Shown here one piece after another: positions 30,892 through 41,501 of a DNA stretch of 64,000 nt. Position 1 is the first letter of the stretch. Each line of letters begins with the position of its first letter. A model generated the notes under the pieces. The model saw nothing but the letters and a program-made list of their open reading frames with translations. It was not told where the DNA came from and did no database searches. Source of the DNA: Mantis religiosa (taxonomy: Eukaryota; Arthropoda; Insecta; Mantodea; Mantidae); the NCBI GenBank assembly GCA_030765055.1, contig CM060947.1, forward strand, positions 103,871,619-103,935,618, read 5' to 3'. The position numbers and the translations under genes were made by a program.

Positions 30892-30964
30892 GCCATGGCA
30901 GGGATTTGAACCACGGATCTCCTGGTTTCCGTCCAGTCGCTCTAACCCATTGAGCTACCATGGC
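30892..30964 (-). repeat. tRNA-like sequence, copy 4
   Basis: Mirror of copy 1. It has the CCCTG form of the T-stem and a complete acceptor stem. Confidence 0.7.
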
Positions 30965-31056
30965 CAACGTGCCGTCCTGACATTAAATTCTCCATTTGAC
31001 TCATATATTTTCCCGGTAGACCACTAGGGGCTCTCGCATCCAAGATATGCACGTTG

Positions 31057-31129
31057 GCCATGGTAGCTCAATGGGTTAGAGCGAATGGACGGAAACCAGG
31101 AGATCTGTGGTTCAAATCCCGGCCATGGC
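31057..31129 (+). repeat. tRNA-like sequence, copy 5
   Basis: Forward orientation, head to head with copy 4. The anticodon-stem region begins GAATGG, which differs from the other copies, and GATCTGTGG replaces GATCCGTGG. Confidence 0.7.
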
Positions 31130-31371
31130 ATTGAATTTTTCATGTTGACTCTGTCCATCAAAAACCTTAGCCTATATACGGCTAGTGTGAAGAAATGATT
31201 AATTTCCATCAATTAACTAAAATAATAAGAGTTAAATGATGAAGCCAGGGACTCAAGTACTTACGATAGTAAGTCACCACAAACGTTTTATCTCGGATGC
31301 GAGAGCCCCTAGTGGTCTACCGGGGAAATATACGAGTCAAATGGAGAATTTAGTGTCAGGACGGCACGTTG

Positions 31372-31444
31372 ACCATGGTAGCTCAATGGGTTAGAGTGAG
31401 TGCACGGAAACCAGGAAATCCGTGGTTCAAATCCTGGCCATGGC
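31372..31444 (+). repeat. tRNA-like sequence, copy 6
   Basis: 315 bp after copy 5. It is the most diverged copy: the acceptor's first base is A and the D-stem is broken by GAGTGAG. LINE sequence follows directly after the unit's CATGTTGACTC. Confidence 0.65.
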
Positions 31445-31464
31445 ATTGAATTTTTCATGTTGAC

Positions 31465-32900
31465 TCTAACCATTAGTCCAGTATTATTTAACCTATATAT
31501 TGATGGTATTTTAGAGGAGATATCAAGTTGTAGGGTACATTCACCGTTATTAACAATAAAGAAATCCTGGGGCTACTGTTTGCAGATGACCTAGTAGTTG
31601 AGTCCATATTAAGTGCAGGGCTGAGAAGAACAATCGAGGCAGTAAATTTTTATTGCAATAAGTGGGGTTTAAAAGTGAATGAAACCAAAACCAAGATTAT
31701 GGTCTTCAAAAAAGGATACAGGTTGCATAAGGTTGAGAAATGGGAGGTTAATAGAAGAGAAATAGAGGTGGTAAGGATATTTGATTATTTGGGGACAAGG
31801 TTGAGTTCAGATGGTAGCTGGAAAGAACAAAAACAGAGTCTGTGACATAAGGTAAAAATGGACATGAGGGTGATAAGATCATGTTACAGTTAACTGCCAG
31901 ATATAAATGTCAAATGGTTGGAGAGGATTTATATGGTAGTAGTAGAAAATAGAATGTTACATGGATCAGAGGTATGGGAGTAGATGAGGCTTGGAGAGAG
32001 ACTGATAGAGTGCATAGATCCTCTTGTGAATATATATTGTGAATATATAATGGGGCAGCACAATAATTGGAACTGGGCAGGCATTCTACTAAAATTAAAT
32101 CTTGTCAAGGGCAATGATATATTTATACAGAATTGCTAACTTGGAAGATGGCAATACAATTAAAAGATGTTTTCATATTCACAGGAGAAGTAACTGGGGA
32201 GGGTCTTGGGCACATAAAATGAATGACATGTTGAAGCAGATAGGTATGGGTCATTCTTGGATAAAAGCAGAGTATGGATATAGAGGTTCCTGGAAAGAAG
32301 TTAAGATTAGAGCATATTGACAGACAAGACATTTTTACCAGTACAAGAGACAAAAACTTACTGAGTTTATATAGAGAAATAAAAACAACCTGGGGGGAGG
32401 GAAGGATATATAGACATAAGTAATAAGTTAGGGTGAGAAGGTTTTGCTTGGGCGAGAACAGGAGTGAGAAACTTGAAAGATGTAGGTCAAGAGAGGGAGC
32501 TAGATAAATGTCCATTGTGTGGAGAAGAGAATACAAACTACCACTGTATATTATATTATAGTCAAACAAAGATATGGAGAGAGCAGGCTACGTAAATGGG
32601 ACAATTTGGGGGGGGGGGGGGGGGCGAAGTAGTAATTAGAACAATTTTGTCAGTAAAAGGGGAAAAGAATAGGAGGAATATAGGGAATTATTTAGGGAAA
32701 GTTAAAGAGAAATGGCTAAGAACAATTAAGAGAAAAATGTAGATTAGGATAGGTGAAATGGCAAAATGTGTAAAAAGGAGTAAAGGGCCTCCAATACACG
32801 AAAACCTACTGTTAGGTGTATGGGGACCGAATTATTACTCAATGGCAAGCAATATGGTACAATTTTCAGAATTTAGGAATATATGGCGTTTTCCAGTACA
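31465..32900 (+). pseudogene. LINE relic: RT palm end, thumb and C-terminal zinc cluster
   Basis: It begins in RT motif B as ISPVLFNLYIDGILEEI. The Asp-Asp of motif C appears as LQMT/ADDLVVE across a frameshift, then VNFYCNKWGLKVNETKTKI and IFDYLGTRLSSDGSW follow. Further down, after stops, CPLCGEENTNYHC marks a Cys/His cluster, and NYLGKVKEKWLRTIK is shared with the relic at 14801-15070. A G run at about 32610 interrupts it. No clade is assigned. Confidence 0.6.
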
Positions 32901-33070
32901 GATTTTATAATTGTAATCTTGATTTTGTATTTCCATTTGATGATGTAGGAAAGATGAGAAATAAATTACAAATTACTCTTTTATCTAGTGTTTATTTCAT
33001 GGACTTTTTTGTTTGTTATATGAGCATGGTTTGTGAAATTGGGTAAACAATGTAAGAAGAAATGTTTATA

Positions 33071-33340
33071 TCATAACAAAATCACTTTACTTCTCCACAT
33101 AGTCTCCTTCAAGGGTACACATGTACCCTTCAAGGGTACACTGCATTTGGTCCAGTCATCCTCCACACTTTTCATCCCATCAGAAAAACAGATTCTATCA
33201 AACTCTGTAAAATATACATTGACTGCAAATATTATTTCCTCATTCAATGAAAATTTCCTCACAGCAAGCCAAAGTTTAAAGTTAGAAACAGGCAGAAATC
33301 ACTTGCGGCTAAGTATGATGAAAAGGGTGGATGACAAACC
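33071..33340 (-). pseudogene. mariner transposase C-terminal relic
   Basis: On the minus strand the remnants read like SDFCLFLTLNFGL, then NEEIIFAVNVYFTEFDR and WTKC followed by a GDYVEK-like end. This is the C-terminal block that follows the last catalytic Asp in mariner transposases. A 21-bp segment (TTCAAGGGTACAC) is duplicated in tandem at 33108-33144. Confidence 0.5.
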
Positions 33341-33740
33341 AATTCAAAGCCCTGCTAAAGAGCACCTATGCCCATAATCATTTTACTCTGCACAAGATCA
33401 TTTGAATGATAAACATTCCTGATAAAACTTAATCTAGCTGTTTCAACAACAAATCACTGAAAATTACATTTGCTGTCTGCTCAAAAGCTATTTAAATGTA
33501 TGTGTATTGAAGGACTGATAATAAATGTTGTGCATTGCAAATCAAATATAGCACAATGATGAGATGTACTGCATATAAAAGCCTACTGTCCATTTAAAAC
33601 CTGAGTGCTTCTCACTGTAGACAAACTGTATATTATGCATTAAACTAGTTTGCAAACTTCGCCCAATAGTTGCATCTTCTTGCACATGCTTGCTACATAT
33701 GCATCGCCTGCAGTTCAGCATTGTTTTATCTACAAAAGGA
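33341..33740. other. Intron sequence, no feature recognised
   Basis: No coding or repeat signal seen. Confidence 0.45.
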
Positions 33741-34218
33741 TGTCAAAGTTCAAAATGCAATCTAAAGTATTGTTGGACTGGAGCTGCCCCAAAGCAGAGC
33801 TGTACGCATGGGCAGGAAAGAAAGAAACAGATAGTGGCGTGCAGAGCTGGATGCTTGCCGAGAGAGAGAGAAACAGAGAGAGAAAGAGGCTCTGGAATGT
33901 TCCATCTTTCTTTTGCCGCTGCGATTTTTCTTGGGAGGTCTACTGCATTCTAGAACAATGACTGGGAGATATAAATAGTGGCAAAGCATGAGAAGCAGTC
34001 AGTTGTGCAGTGGGGTTGAGTTGTGTGACGTACTACAGTGGAATCTTTTGTTTGTTTACGTGTGGCGGGCGAACGAGACAACCTTGAAGACTGCTGTTTG
34101 TCAATGTCACGTCATTTTGCTGCTGCAAGGGTTGTACAAAGCTTCTGTTTACTGCAACAAAGGGTGTTTTAAATTTCTGCAAACAAGACTTTTGATTCTA
34201 CCAACCCATGAAGTCACA
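33741..34218 (+). repeat. 5' LTR of Gypsy G (start approximate)
   Basis: It ends GTCACA, two bases before TGGTGTCAGAAGTGG (34221-34235), the tRNA-Leu-type primer binding site. The body carries a TATA-like TATAAATAG (33970) and the GAGAGAGAGAAACAG block shared with related LTRs. The 5' boundary is uncertain. Confidence 0.65.
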
Positions 34219-34244
34219 TTTGGTGTCAGAAGTGGAACACGACA

Positions 34245-35493
34245 ATGGAAGCTGCATTGGCCAAGATCTTAGAAAAGATGGATGAAATGAAGGCCAAATT
34301 AAACACAGAAATAAAAGCGGCGAACGACAGCCTGGCTACGAAGACAGAAACGGCAAATAACAACCTGACCGCGGAGCTGAAAGAAATGAGAGCAGCAAAT
34401 GACAACCTCGCTGTGAAGATGACCAAAATGAAGGCCGAATTACACACAGAAATAAAGGCTGTGAATGAGGCTCTCACCGTCAAATTCGAAGAGGAATTGG
34501 TCAGTGTGAGCGATGATGTCACGGAGCTGGACAAGCAGATGGGTCAAGTGCACAAGCGCGTTTAAGACCTTGCGAACAACGTTAACAATTTAGAGGGAAA
34601 GGCCGACAGCAACACCAAGTTCCTGAACGCCATGGTAGAGGACATCGTCGACAGAAGACTGAAAAATCTGAAGACCGACGCGCCAGGACGCCACACAAAA
34701 TCTGCGCGCGTCAAACCATCGAAGTACGATGGCACGTCAACGTTTGAAGTCTTCCACCGCCAACTCGATACAGTGGCCAAGCACAAGTGGTCCATAGCCA
34801 GAAGAAGAGGCCGCACAGCTAATAAACAGCCTCCAGGGACAGGCCGCAGAGGTGCTGAACGCGGTCCAGAGAGCGGCAGCACACAAGGACATCTGTGGGC
34901 CCTGGAGAACCACCGTTTAGCCGCAGCCTACTGCAGCCAACTGAAATCTAGGACGCAGCAGCCAGGGGAGACGCTGCAGGAATTCGCCCTGGCAATTGAA
35001 CAGCTGGCCAACTAAGTCTTAGTCGACCTTCCACCAGAATTCGTATCCTGAGAAACCGCCTACACAATCGTCGACGGGGTACGAGATGCCGAGATACGTC
35101 AGCGCCTAATGTTCGGAGACTACAAGACCATCTATGAGGCGCTAACGGCCGCATTAACGATGGAAGCGGCCAAAGTAACGGCTAACCCGACCTCAAAGTC
35201 AAGGAGTATCCACTACGATAAAGACCGAAAACCAGTCCAGGGACGGCAAAGAAGATCACGTGGCGTGTGTTAGAGATATGGCCAGCTGGGATACCTGGGG
35301 AGAGACTGTCCACACCAAGAAGAGCAGCCAGAGAACGAGTAAGAGCCGGCATGGCGAGAGGCACACCGGTGCCGTCACCACCATCCCATAGGGTGACTAT
35401 GCGCACCGTCAGTCGACGTATGGATGACAGCCTCATCGCAGATGGTTGGGTGAAGGGGTGGCGGTGCCACGTGCTTATGGATACCGGGGAAGT
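34245..35493 (+). pseudogene. Gypsy G gag and start of protease
   Basis: Gag packages the RNA. The N-terminal coiled-coil repeats (MEAALAKILEKMDEMKAK and following) are clear, then the domain VKPSKYDGTSTFEVFHRQL and TLQEFALAIEQLAN. The zinc knuckle is degraded (CxRYGQLGYLGRDC). The protease begins as MDTGE and is cut by the LINE insertion inside the codons after the catalytic DTG. Stops occur after HKRV, QLAN and elsewhere. Confidence 0.8.
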
Positions 35494-35694
35494 GAGTGAG
35501 TGAGTGAGTGTGTGGTGTTTTAGGGCCCGTCGACAACAAGGTCATTTGAGCCCTAAGTCAACACTAAAATCTAAAAGCTACACAAAGTTAAAAAGTAAGA
35601 TAAAATATAAACACTCAACTATTAAAAACACATTAAAACTCGTCCCAGTACTAAAAATTTAAAATCTCTAAAAGCAATAGATATAAAACACAAG

Positions 35695-38600
35695 TCATAC
35701 TTGTTTATTAAAACCGATTTTAAAAATAAACCGCAGTGCCTTATCCACGGCCACTGGGTCGTCCCCTAAAATACTGAGCAAGTTAGCTCCCAAGGCCACA
35801 GACTGGCGAACGCAGGCGTACTGTGGGCAATCGAGTAAAATATGCCGCACAGTGAGGCATACGGCACACGGAGCACACACTGGGGCCGGTTCCCCTCTCA
35901 ACAAATGACTATGAGTAGCTTGTGTGTGCCCAATTCTCAGCCGGGTGAGTATCACCTCGGCTTGCCGGTTATCCCTGCAGGAAGTTAGCCAGGGTTGTAC
36001 GCTCTCTTTAATTGCCCGGAGTTGTGTGCCTTCCAAAGCTGTCCAGGAGTGCTGCCAAGCAGAGAGGAGTTGGCGACGAAAAAAACGTTGCACATCCTGG
36101 TATGGCACAGTAGTTGTTAAACTCCGGGGCAAACGGCAAGCTGACTTTGCAGCCGCGTCCGCCTCCTCGTTTCCGGAAATCCCCACATGGCCTGGGGTCC
36201 AAGTAAAAACAAAATTGTACCCGCGCCTGAGCATTTGCGAGATCTGGGCCTGTATTTTTAAAACGAGGGTGTGAGCGGCAGTGTGCTGTTCCAAGGCCTG
36301 AAGAGCACTCAGAGAATCAGTGCAGACAATAAAACAGCCAGGGGCTAACTTGCAAATAAAAAGGAGCGAATAGTAAATGGCATACAGCTCTGCTGAAAAG
36401 ACCGAAGTGGAGTCCAGAAGTCGAAATTTATGAGCCTCACCGTTAATGAAGAACGCGCAACCCGTAGTGCTACCTAACTGAGAACCGTCCGTAAAGACCG
36501 GAACATAGTTAGGGTAACGGCCCAGTAGTTCGGCAAAAAGTTGTTGGAACACCGAATGTGGAGTAGCGAGTCTAGAGTTGCTGGAAAGTGCAACATCGAA
36601 CCGCGCACGATCGAGTTGCCAAGCAGGATAAGGGCAGATGGACGACCTCTCCACGCGAGGCATTCGGAGGCCATGGGAATGTAGGAGATCCCGAAATCTT
36701 ATTCCCACGGGGAGTGTCCGAGAACCAGGGCGCATATAACGGTGGACTAAATCTGGACACAGAACTGGTTTAAAACAAGGATGATTGGGATAACTTGCCA
36801 ACTTCGAGACGTATGAGCAGAGTAAGAGCGAGCGACGAATATGCAGTGGAGGTTCGCCTGAATCTGCATACAGGCAGTCGACTCGACTGGTGCGGAAAGC
36901 TCCTGTGGCAAGGCGGATGCCAGTATGATGTACGGTGTCTAAAAGGCGAAGTTTAGAGGCGGTCGCTGCGCCATAAATAAAACTGCCATAGTCCAGCTTG
37001 GACCGAACCAGAGAGCGGTACAGCCTCAACATTATCGTGCGATCGCCCCCCCCCCCCAAGATGCTCCAGATAATACCTTCAGCACCCGAAGAGAACGATC
37101 GCAAGAGGCTCGAAGGTGACGAATGTGGTGCTCCCAATTGAGTTGTCGGTCCAAGTAGAGGCCCAAGAACTTCAGGTGCGAGACAAATGGCAGGGGTGTG
37201 CCATTCAAATTAATATCAGGAGGCGGGTGAATACCTCGTAGGCGGTGAAAGTGGATACACTGCGTCTTCGCAGCTGAAAAACGGAAGCCGGTTTGAAGCG
37301 CCCAAGCTGCTTGCTGGGTGATGGTCAGCTGCAGTTGGCGCTCAATGTGATCTATGTTGGCAGACCTATAATAGACTGCGAAGTCGTCAACATAGAGGGA
37401 TGATGGAATTCCACTTCGAACGGCACTAGTGATGCCGTTAATCGCTACGGCAAAAAGGGTGACGCTCAAAATCGACCCTTGAGGTACACCGTTCTCCTGT
37501 ATCCGCTCCCGTGATATCGTGTTTCCTATGCGAACCCGAAAACGGCGAAGTTTTAAAAAGTTGCATAGGAATTCGGGTAGATGACCACGCATACCGTAAC
37601 CATGTAGGTTACGGAGTATGCCGTACCGCCAGGTGGTGTCATAAGCCTTCTCCAGGTCGAGGAACACGCCCACGGCGTGCTGTTTCAGTAGAAACGCATC
37701 GGAAATATACCCCTCAAGGCGTGTTAGATTATCGACACTTGAGCGATGGCGACGAAAACCGCATTGCAAGTTGGACAGATGGTTATGTTTTTCTAGCCAC
37801 CAATTTAACCGAGCGTTTATCATCCGCTCGAAGGTCTTACAGATGACACTCGTCAGCCAAATGGGGCGGTAGCTAGATGGTAGCGTGCGGTCCTTTCCGG
37901 GTCGAGGGATGGGGATGACAATACCCACTCGCCAGGAGGAAGGGAAAACCCGCTCATGCCAAATGCGGTTATAGATGTTTAAAAGGAAACATAGCGCCTC
38001 AGATGGAAGATGTAGCAGCATCTGTCGGTGTACGTCATCGGGACCTGGAGAAGAATCCTTTGCTAACACCAGAGAATGGGCGAGCTCGGCTGCGGTAAAA
38101 GGTTGGTTGTACGGCTCGGTGCAGTCACTATTAAAATTAAGTGGTACCCGCTCCGCCTTTTCCTTAATAGGCAGGAAGAGAGCGTCATAGCGGGCAGTTT
38201 GGCTCGTGGCAGCAAATGTGGTAGCTAGGGCTTCAGCTATGTCGTGCTCTGTGGTGCACATGGAACCGTTGATGGCAAGGCCGGGAATTACCGTCCGGCG
38301 ATACTTGCCATACATCTGCCGAACAGCTGACCATACTTGTTGGGTAGAGCTGCGCCGGGAAAGCGAAGACACATAGGCCTCCCAAGATTTACGCTTTGCG
38401 TTGCGCAGTATAAAGTGTGCCCTAGCGCGAGAACGTTTGAAGGCGACAAAGTTCCCTTCCGTCGGGTGCCGCTGAAAAATGCGCAAAGCACGTTTGCGTG
38501 CTTTGACAGCCAAACTGCATTCCTCAGACCACCACGGTACAGGGATACGACATGGTGTAGGTGAACCTCGAGGAATGCTGGATTCTGCTGCGAGCAGGAT

Positions 38601-39384
38601 CGAGCAAGTAAAATATTCGACCATTTCATCGATGGTGTCGAAGCTATCGTCGATGAGGTGTATGAGGGATTGGAATTTTCCCCAGTTAGCTTTTGAAATA
38701 ATCCAGCGAGGATGTCGAGAAGGTACACATTGGCGGCCATAAAAATGAATGTTAATGGGGTAATGATCACTGCCAAAGAGGTCGGAAAGATCTGACCACT
38801 CAAGTAGTGGTACTAATGACGGACTGCAGAAAGAAAGGTCTAGTACGGAATGTGTACCATAAGCGGATGATAGGAATGTCGGGTCACCGGTATTTAGCAG
38901 AAGCAGGTCAGACTTATCGAAGACGTCTACGAGGAGGCATCTACGGGCGTCATCAGTGTCTGATCCCCAGAGCGTGTGCTTGGCATTCAAATCTCCCACA
39001 AGGAGTAGTGGTGAGGGGAGCTGAGCCAATAGAGCTAGAAGATCATGCTCTGGAACTATACTGAGCGGCGGCAGGTACATGTTACAGATGGTAAAACTGA
39101 TCCCTCCAGCTGTATCAGAACGGCCACAGCTTGCATTGTGTGGTGAGAGGAACGTTGGCGGCTGAGATGTTAGGCGCCACTAAGGTAGCAACGCCACCGC
39201 TTGCACGCATACCTGCAAGAGAGTCGCTTCTAAATGCAGAGAAAGAGTGAAGGTGTAACGAGTGATTGGGATGTAAGTGGGTTTCCTGGAGGCAAATAAT
39301 TGACGGTGACCGTTGAGAAACTAAATGTTGTAGGTCTTGAGCACGAGCTCGAAAACCTTTGACATTCCACTGGATTATTTCCAT
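35695..39384 (-). pseudogene. I-like LINE ORF2: AP endonuclease, RT, RNase H
   Basis: The N-terminal endonuclease shows MEIIQWNVKGFRARAQDL, IICLQETHL, RASGGVATLV, LLLVGDLNAKH and GSDHYPINIHFYG. A small indel near 39117 shifts the frame inside it. RT motifs are PGPDDVHRQMLLHLP, SYRPIWLTSVICKTFERM, LQCGFRRHRSSVDNL, GVFLDLEKAYDTTW, NGVPQGSILSVTLF and LYVDDFAVYYRS. A 12-C run (37046-37057) causes the second frameshift in the post-RT region. RNase H is complete with VPVFTDGSQ, ELYAIYYSL, CTDSLSAL and WTPGHVGISGNEEADAA. It ends with a Cys/His group CAPCAVCLTVRHILLDC. The homopolymer frameshift may be a sequencing error. Confidence 0.88.
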
Positions 39385-39393
39385 GAAGAGTTT

Positions 39394-40557
39394 TTAACGG
39401 GCCGTTTTAACTTTTTTCTTGACCTTGGCTGACTTGGGCCCTACGATTCGAAAATCGTTAGCGTCCTGTGACTCCGCTGATGTTCGGGAGTCAGAACTCC
39501 TACGGCTCGTAGAACGAGACCGGGATCTAATAGAGGGCGAGCGACTTCGCGATCTATGCTGTGGTCGGTATCGGTTTTTCACAGTTACTACGGGATTGTT
39601 GTTACTCGCTGACGGCTTGGTGTCTGGAGTCTGTACGGTTGAAACGGAAGTAGTGCTGGTGGATATACAAACAGTCTGAGACGTAGGTTTAATGGCTAGA
39701 AAGTCAGTCTGCGTGGATGCGTGTGCGACAGGGACGTGTTGAACAGCAACAGTGGTATTAGGAGTACGGCGAGCTGCTAGTGCATATCCAGTAGTAGTGG
39801 TAGCAGGCTTCAGTTGTTCGAAGCGCCGTCGTGCCTCTGGAAAAGTCAGGCATTCCTTTACACATAGCTCCTGAATACTTTTTTCGTCCATGAATCTAGG
39901 GTACTGTCGCGAGCTGGAGGGATGACTACCGCCACAGTTCACGCAACAAGGTGTTCGACTGCAGTTAGGATCGTCGTGCTTCGGTAGGCCACATTGCTCA
40001 CAAAGAGCAGGATTAGTACATGTGACCTTAGTATGTCCGAACCGCTGACATTGGAAACAGCGCATGGGGTTCGGGACATACTGGCGGACCCTAGCACGTT
40101 CATAGCCGCAATAGATGTACTCGGGTAGCTTCGTCCCGGCGAAGGTAAGAAAAACCGTACGTAGTGGGTACTCCTTGCCATCCTGTTTTCGTATTAGCCG
40201 GTACGCCTGACAAACAAGTTGATCAGAGAGGCAACTTACAATTTCTTCGTTTGCAAGACCGTCTAAGCTGGAGGTGGTGACTACTCCTCTGCAGGTGTTA
40301 AGCGTTTTGTGTGGGGCTACCCGGATAGGGTAGGAGCCCAACAAAGTCGCCTTTTGCAGTTTTCGAGACTGGTCTGCACTTGTGCTCTCCAATAGTAGGG
40401 TGCCGTCTCAGAGGCGCGTCGCATTCTTAACAGGGCCACTGATCTTATCTAATTCTCGCTTAATGTAAAAAGGACTAATATCTTTAAACGTTTTGCCATC
40501 ACATGCAAAGGTCATCACAATATACGGGTCGATGAAAGAGGTTTTGCGCGGATGCAT
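39394..40557 (-). pseudogene. I-like LINE ORF1 (gag-like, zinc knuckles)
   Basis: The likely start is the ATG at 40557 (MHPRKTSFIDPYIVMTF). The frame has one TGA at 40408-40410, which a CGA to TGA change would explain, and is otherwise open to the stop at 39394. It contains ISGPVKNATR, LPEYIYCGYERARVRQYVPN and knuckles CFQCQRFGHTKVTC, CEQCGLPKHDDPNC and a third starting CVNCGGSHP, then an Arg/Ser-rich basic tail. It sits 9 nt upstream of the ORF2 start. Confidence 0.82.
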
Positions 40558-41501
40558 TTTGAAAAGGACCCCCTTCCGGAACCGTTGGCGTCAGCCTGCC
40601 ATCCGGGGGTTAAACAAAGAAAGACACCGAATCTTCACGGTCTGTGCCGTCATGGGGACCCCACCCATGACCGATCTCATTTGTACCTCAGAAAAGCTAC
40701 CCTTCAAAATCCACTGCTTGTCCGTATGGGTAAACCGTTCACCACGCACACCCCGGCTTTATGCCCCTACCACAGGAATAACCGCCTGTGGCTCCCCACT
40801 TTAGGCCGCGCTGCGCATAAAGGGCACACGCGGATTCAGGGGACTTATGGTTGATTACACCGGGGTTCTGTCAGCGGTAACACGTCCGGTCCGTGATACT
40901 AACCCAACGGCAACACGGCCGTCGGGAGATTAACACAGACCGGGCCCTCAAGGAGCTACGTGGGTGTACTTGACGGTGTGGACGGGCTCCGCACCTAAGG
41001 CTACACATAGGGGCAGTGCGAAGGGTCCGCTCAACCTTCACTTTTGAGACCTCCGGAGAGCACACATGTCGGAAGCCGCGCTGAAAACCGTGGGACAGAA
41101 CCACGGAGATAGGAGAGATCCCTGCTGGTGAGATAGGAGTTATAAACCTAAGACCTTACGTGCTAATAATTATAATAAAAAACTAGAAGGGGAAGAAGGT
41201 GATGCTTACTGACAAGCAGTAGCTACACGTGGCACGGTTGATGGAGATGAAGGGGATGAATTGAGGGTGAATGGCTAGGGACCCCGGGATCGCCAATCCC
41301 GTACCTACCGTAGTAGGTCCCTGGGGGAAAATACCAGAGCCGCTTCTGCCAGTTTTCGGGGTTACTGATGGGCCTTCTCGGCAGCCATAGCGGTCGTGGG
41401 GTACACCAAGTCCCCACCGTACATCACCCCATCAGTCAGTCCCCTACTTCCTGTTGCCCACCCCTCGGGACGAGGACCGCAGAGGTTGGATTTTGAGGGG
41501 C

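Larger units (their letters stand above)
28034..31066. repeat. Right arm of the ~3-kb inverted repeat
   Basis: Reverse-complement partner of 22756-25818. The outer end stops within the tRNA-like unit (after GCACGTTGGCCATGGTA). The two arms are separated by about 2.2 kb. Confidence 0.85.
35494..41501 (-). mobile_element. I-like non-LTR retrotransposon, near full length, 11-bp target duplication
   Basis: ACCGGGGAAGT at 35483-35493 is repeated at 41502-41512, and the two halves of the Gypsy protease rejoin across it. The 5' UTR lies at about 40560-41501. ORF1 with three zinc knuckles and ORF2 with endonuclease, RT and RNase H follow. The 3' tail is a short tandem repeat (minus strand CACT units). 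The RNase H and the ORF1 zinc knuckles place it in the I group. It is disabled by one nonsense codon in ORF1 and two frameshifts in ORF2. Confidence 0.92.

Noticed and set aside
5337..31066. Palindromes as pure assembly artefacts
   Set aside because: Arms differ at scattered positions, PLE1 and PLE3 have target duplications outside the whole palindrome, and arm lengths are unequal; still worth confirming with long reads.
22851..31444. Functional tRNA-Ser genes at the six tRNA-like sites
   Set aside because: Formal anticodon GGA with C at position 33, no long variable arm, weak T-stem, and presence only inside a 313-bp repeat; tRNA-derived repeat is the better reading.
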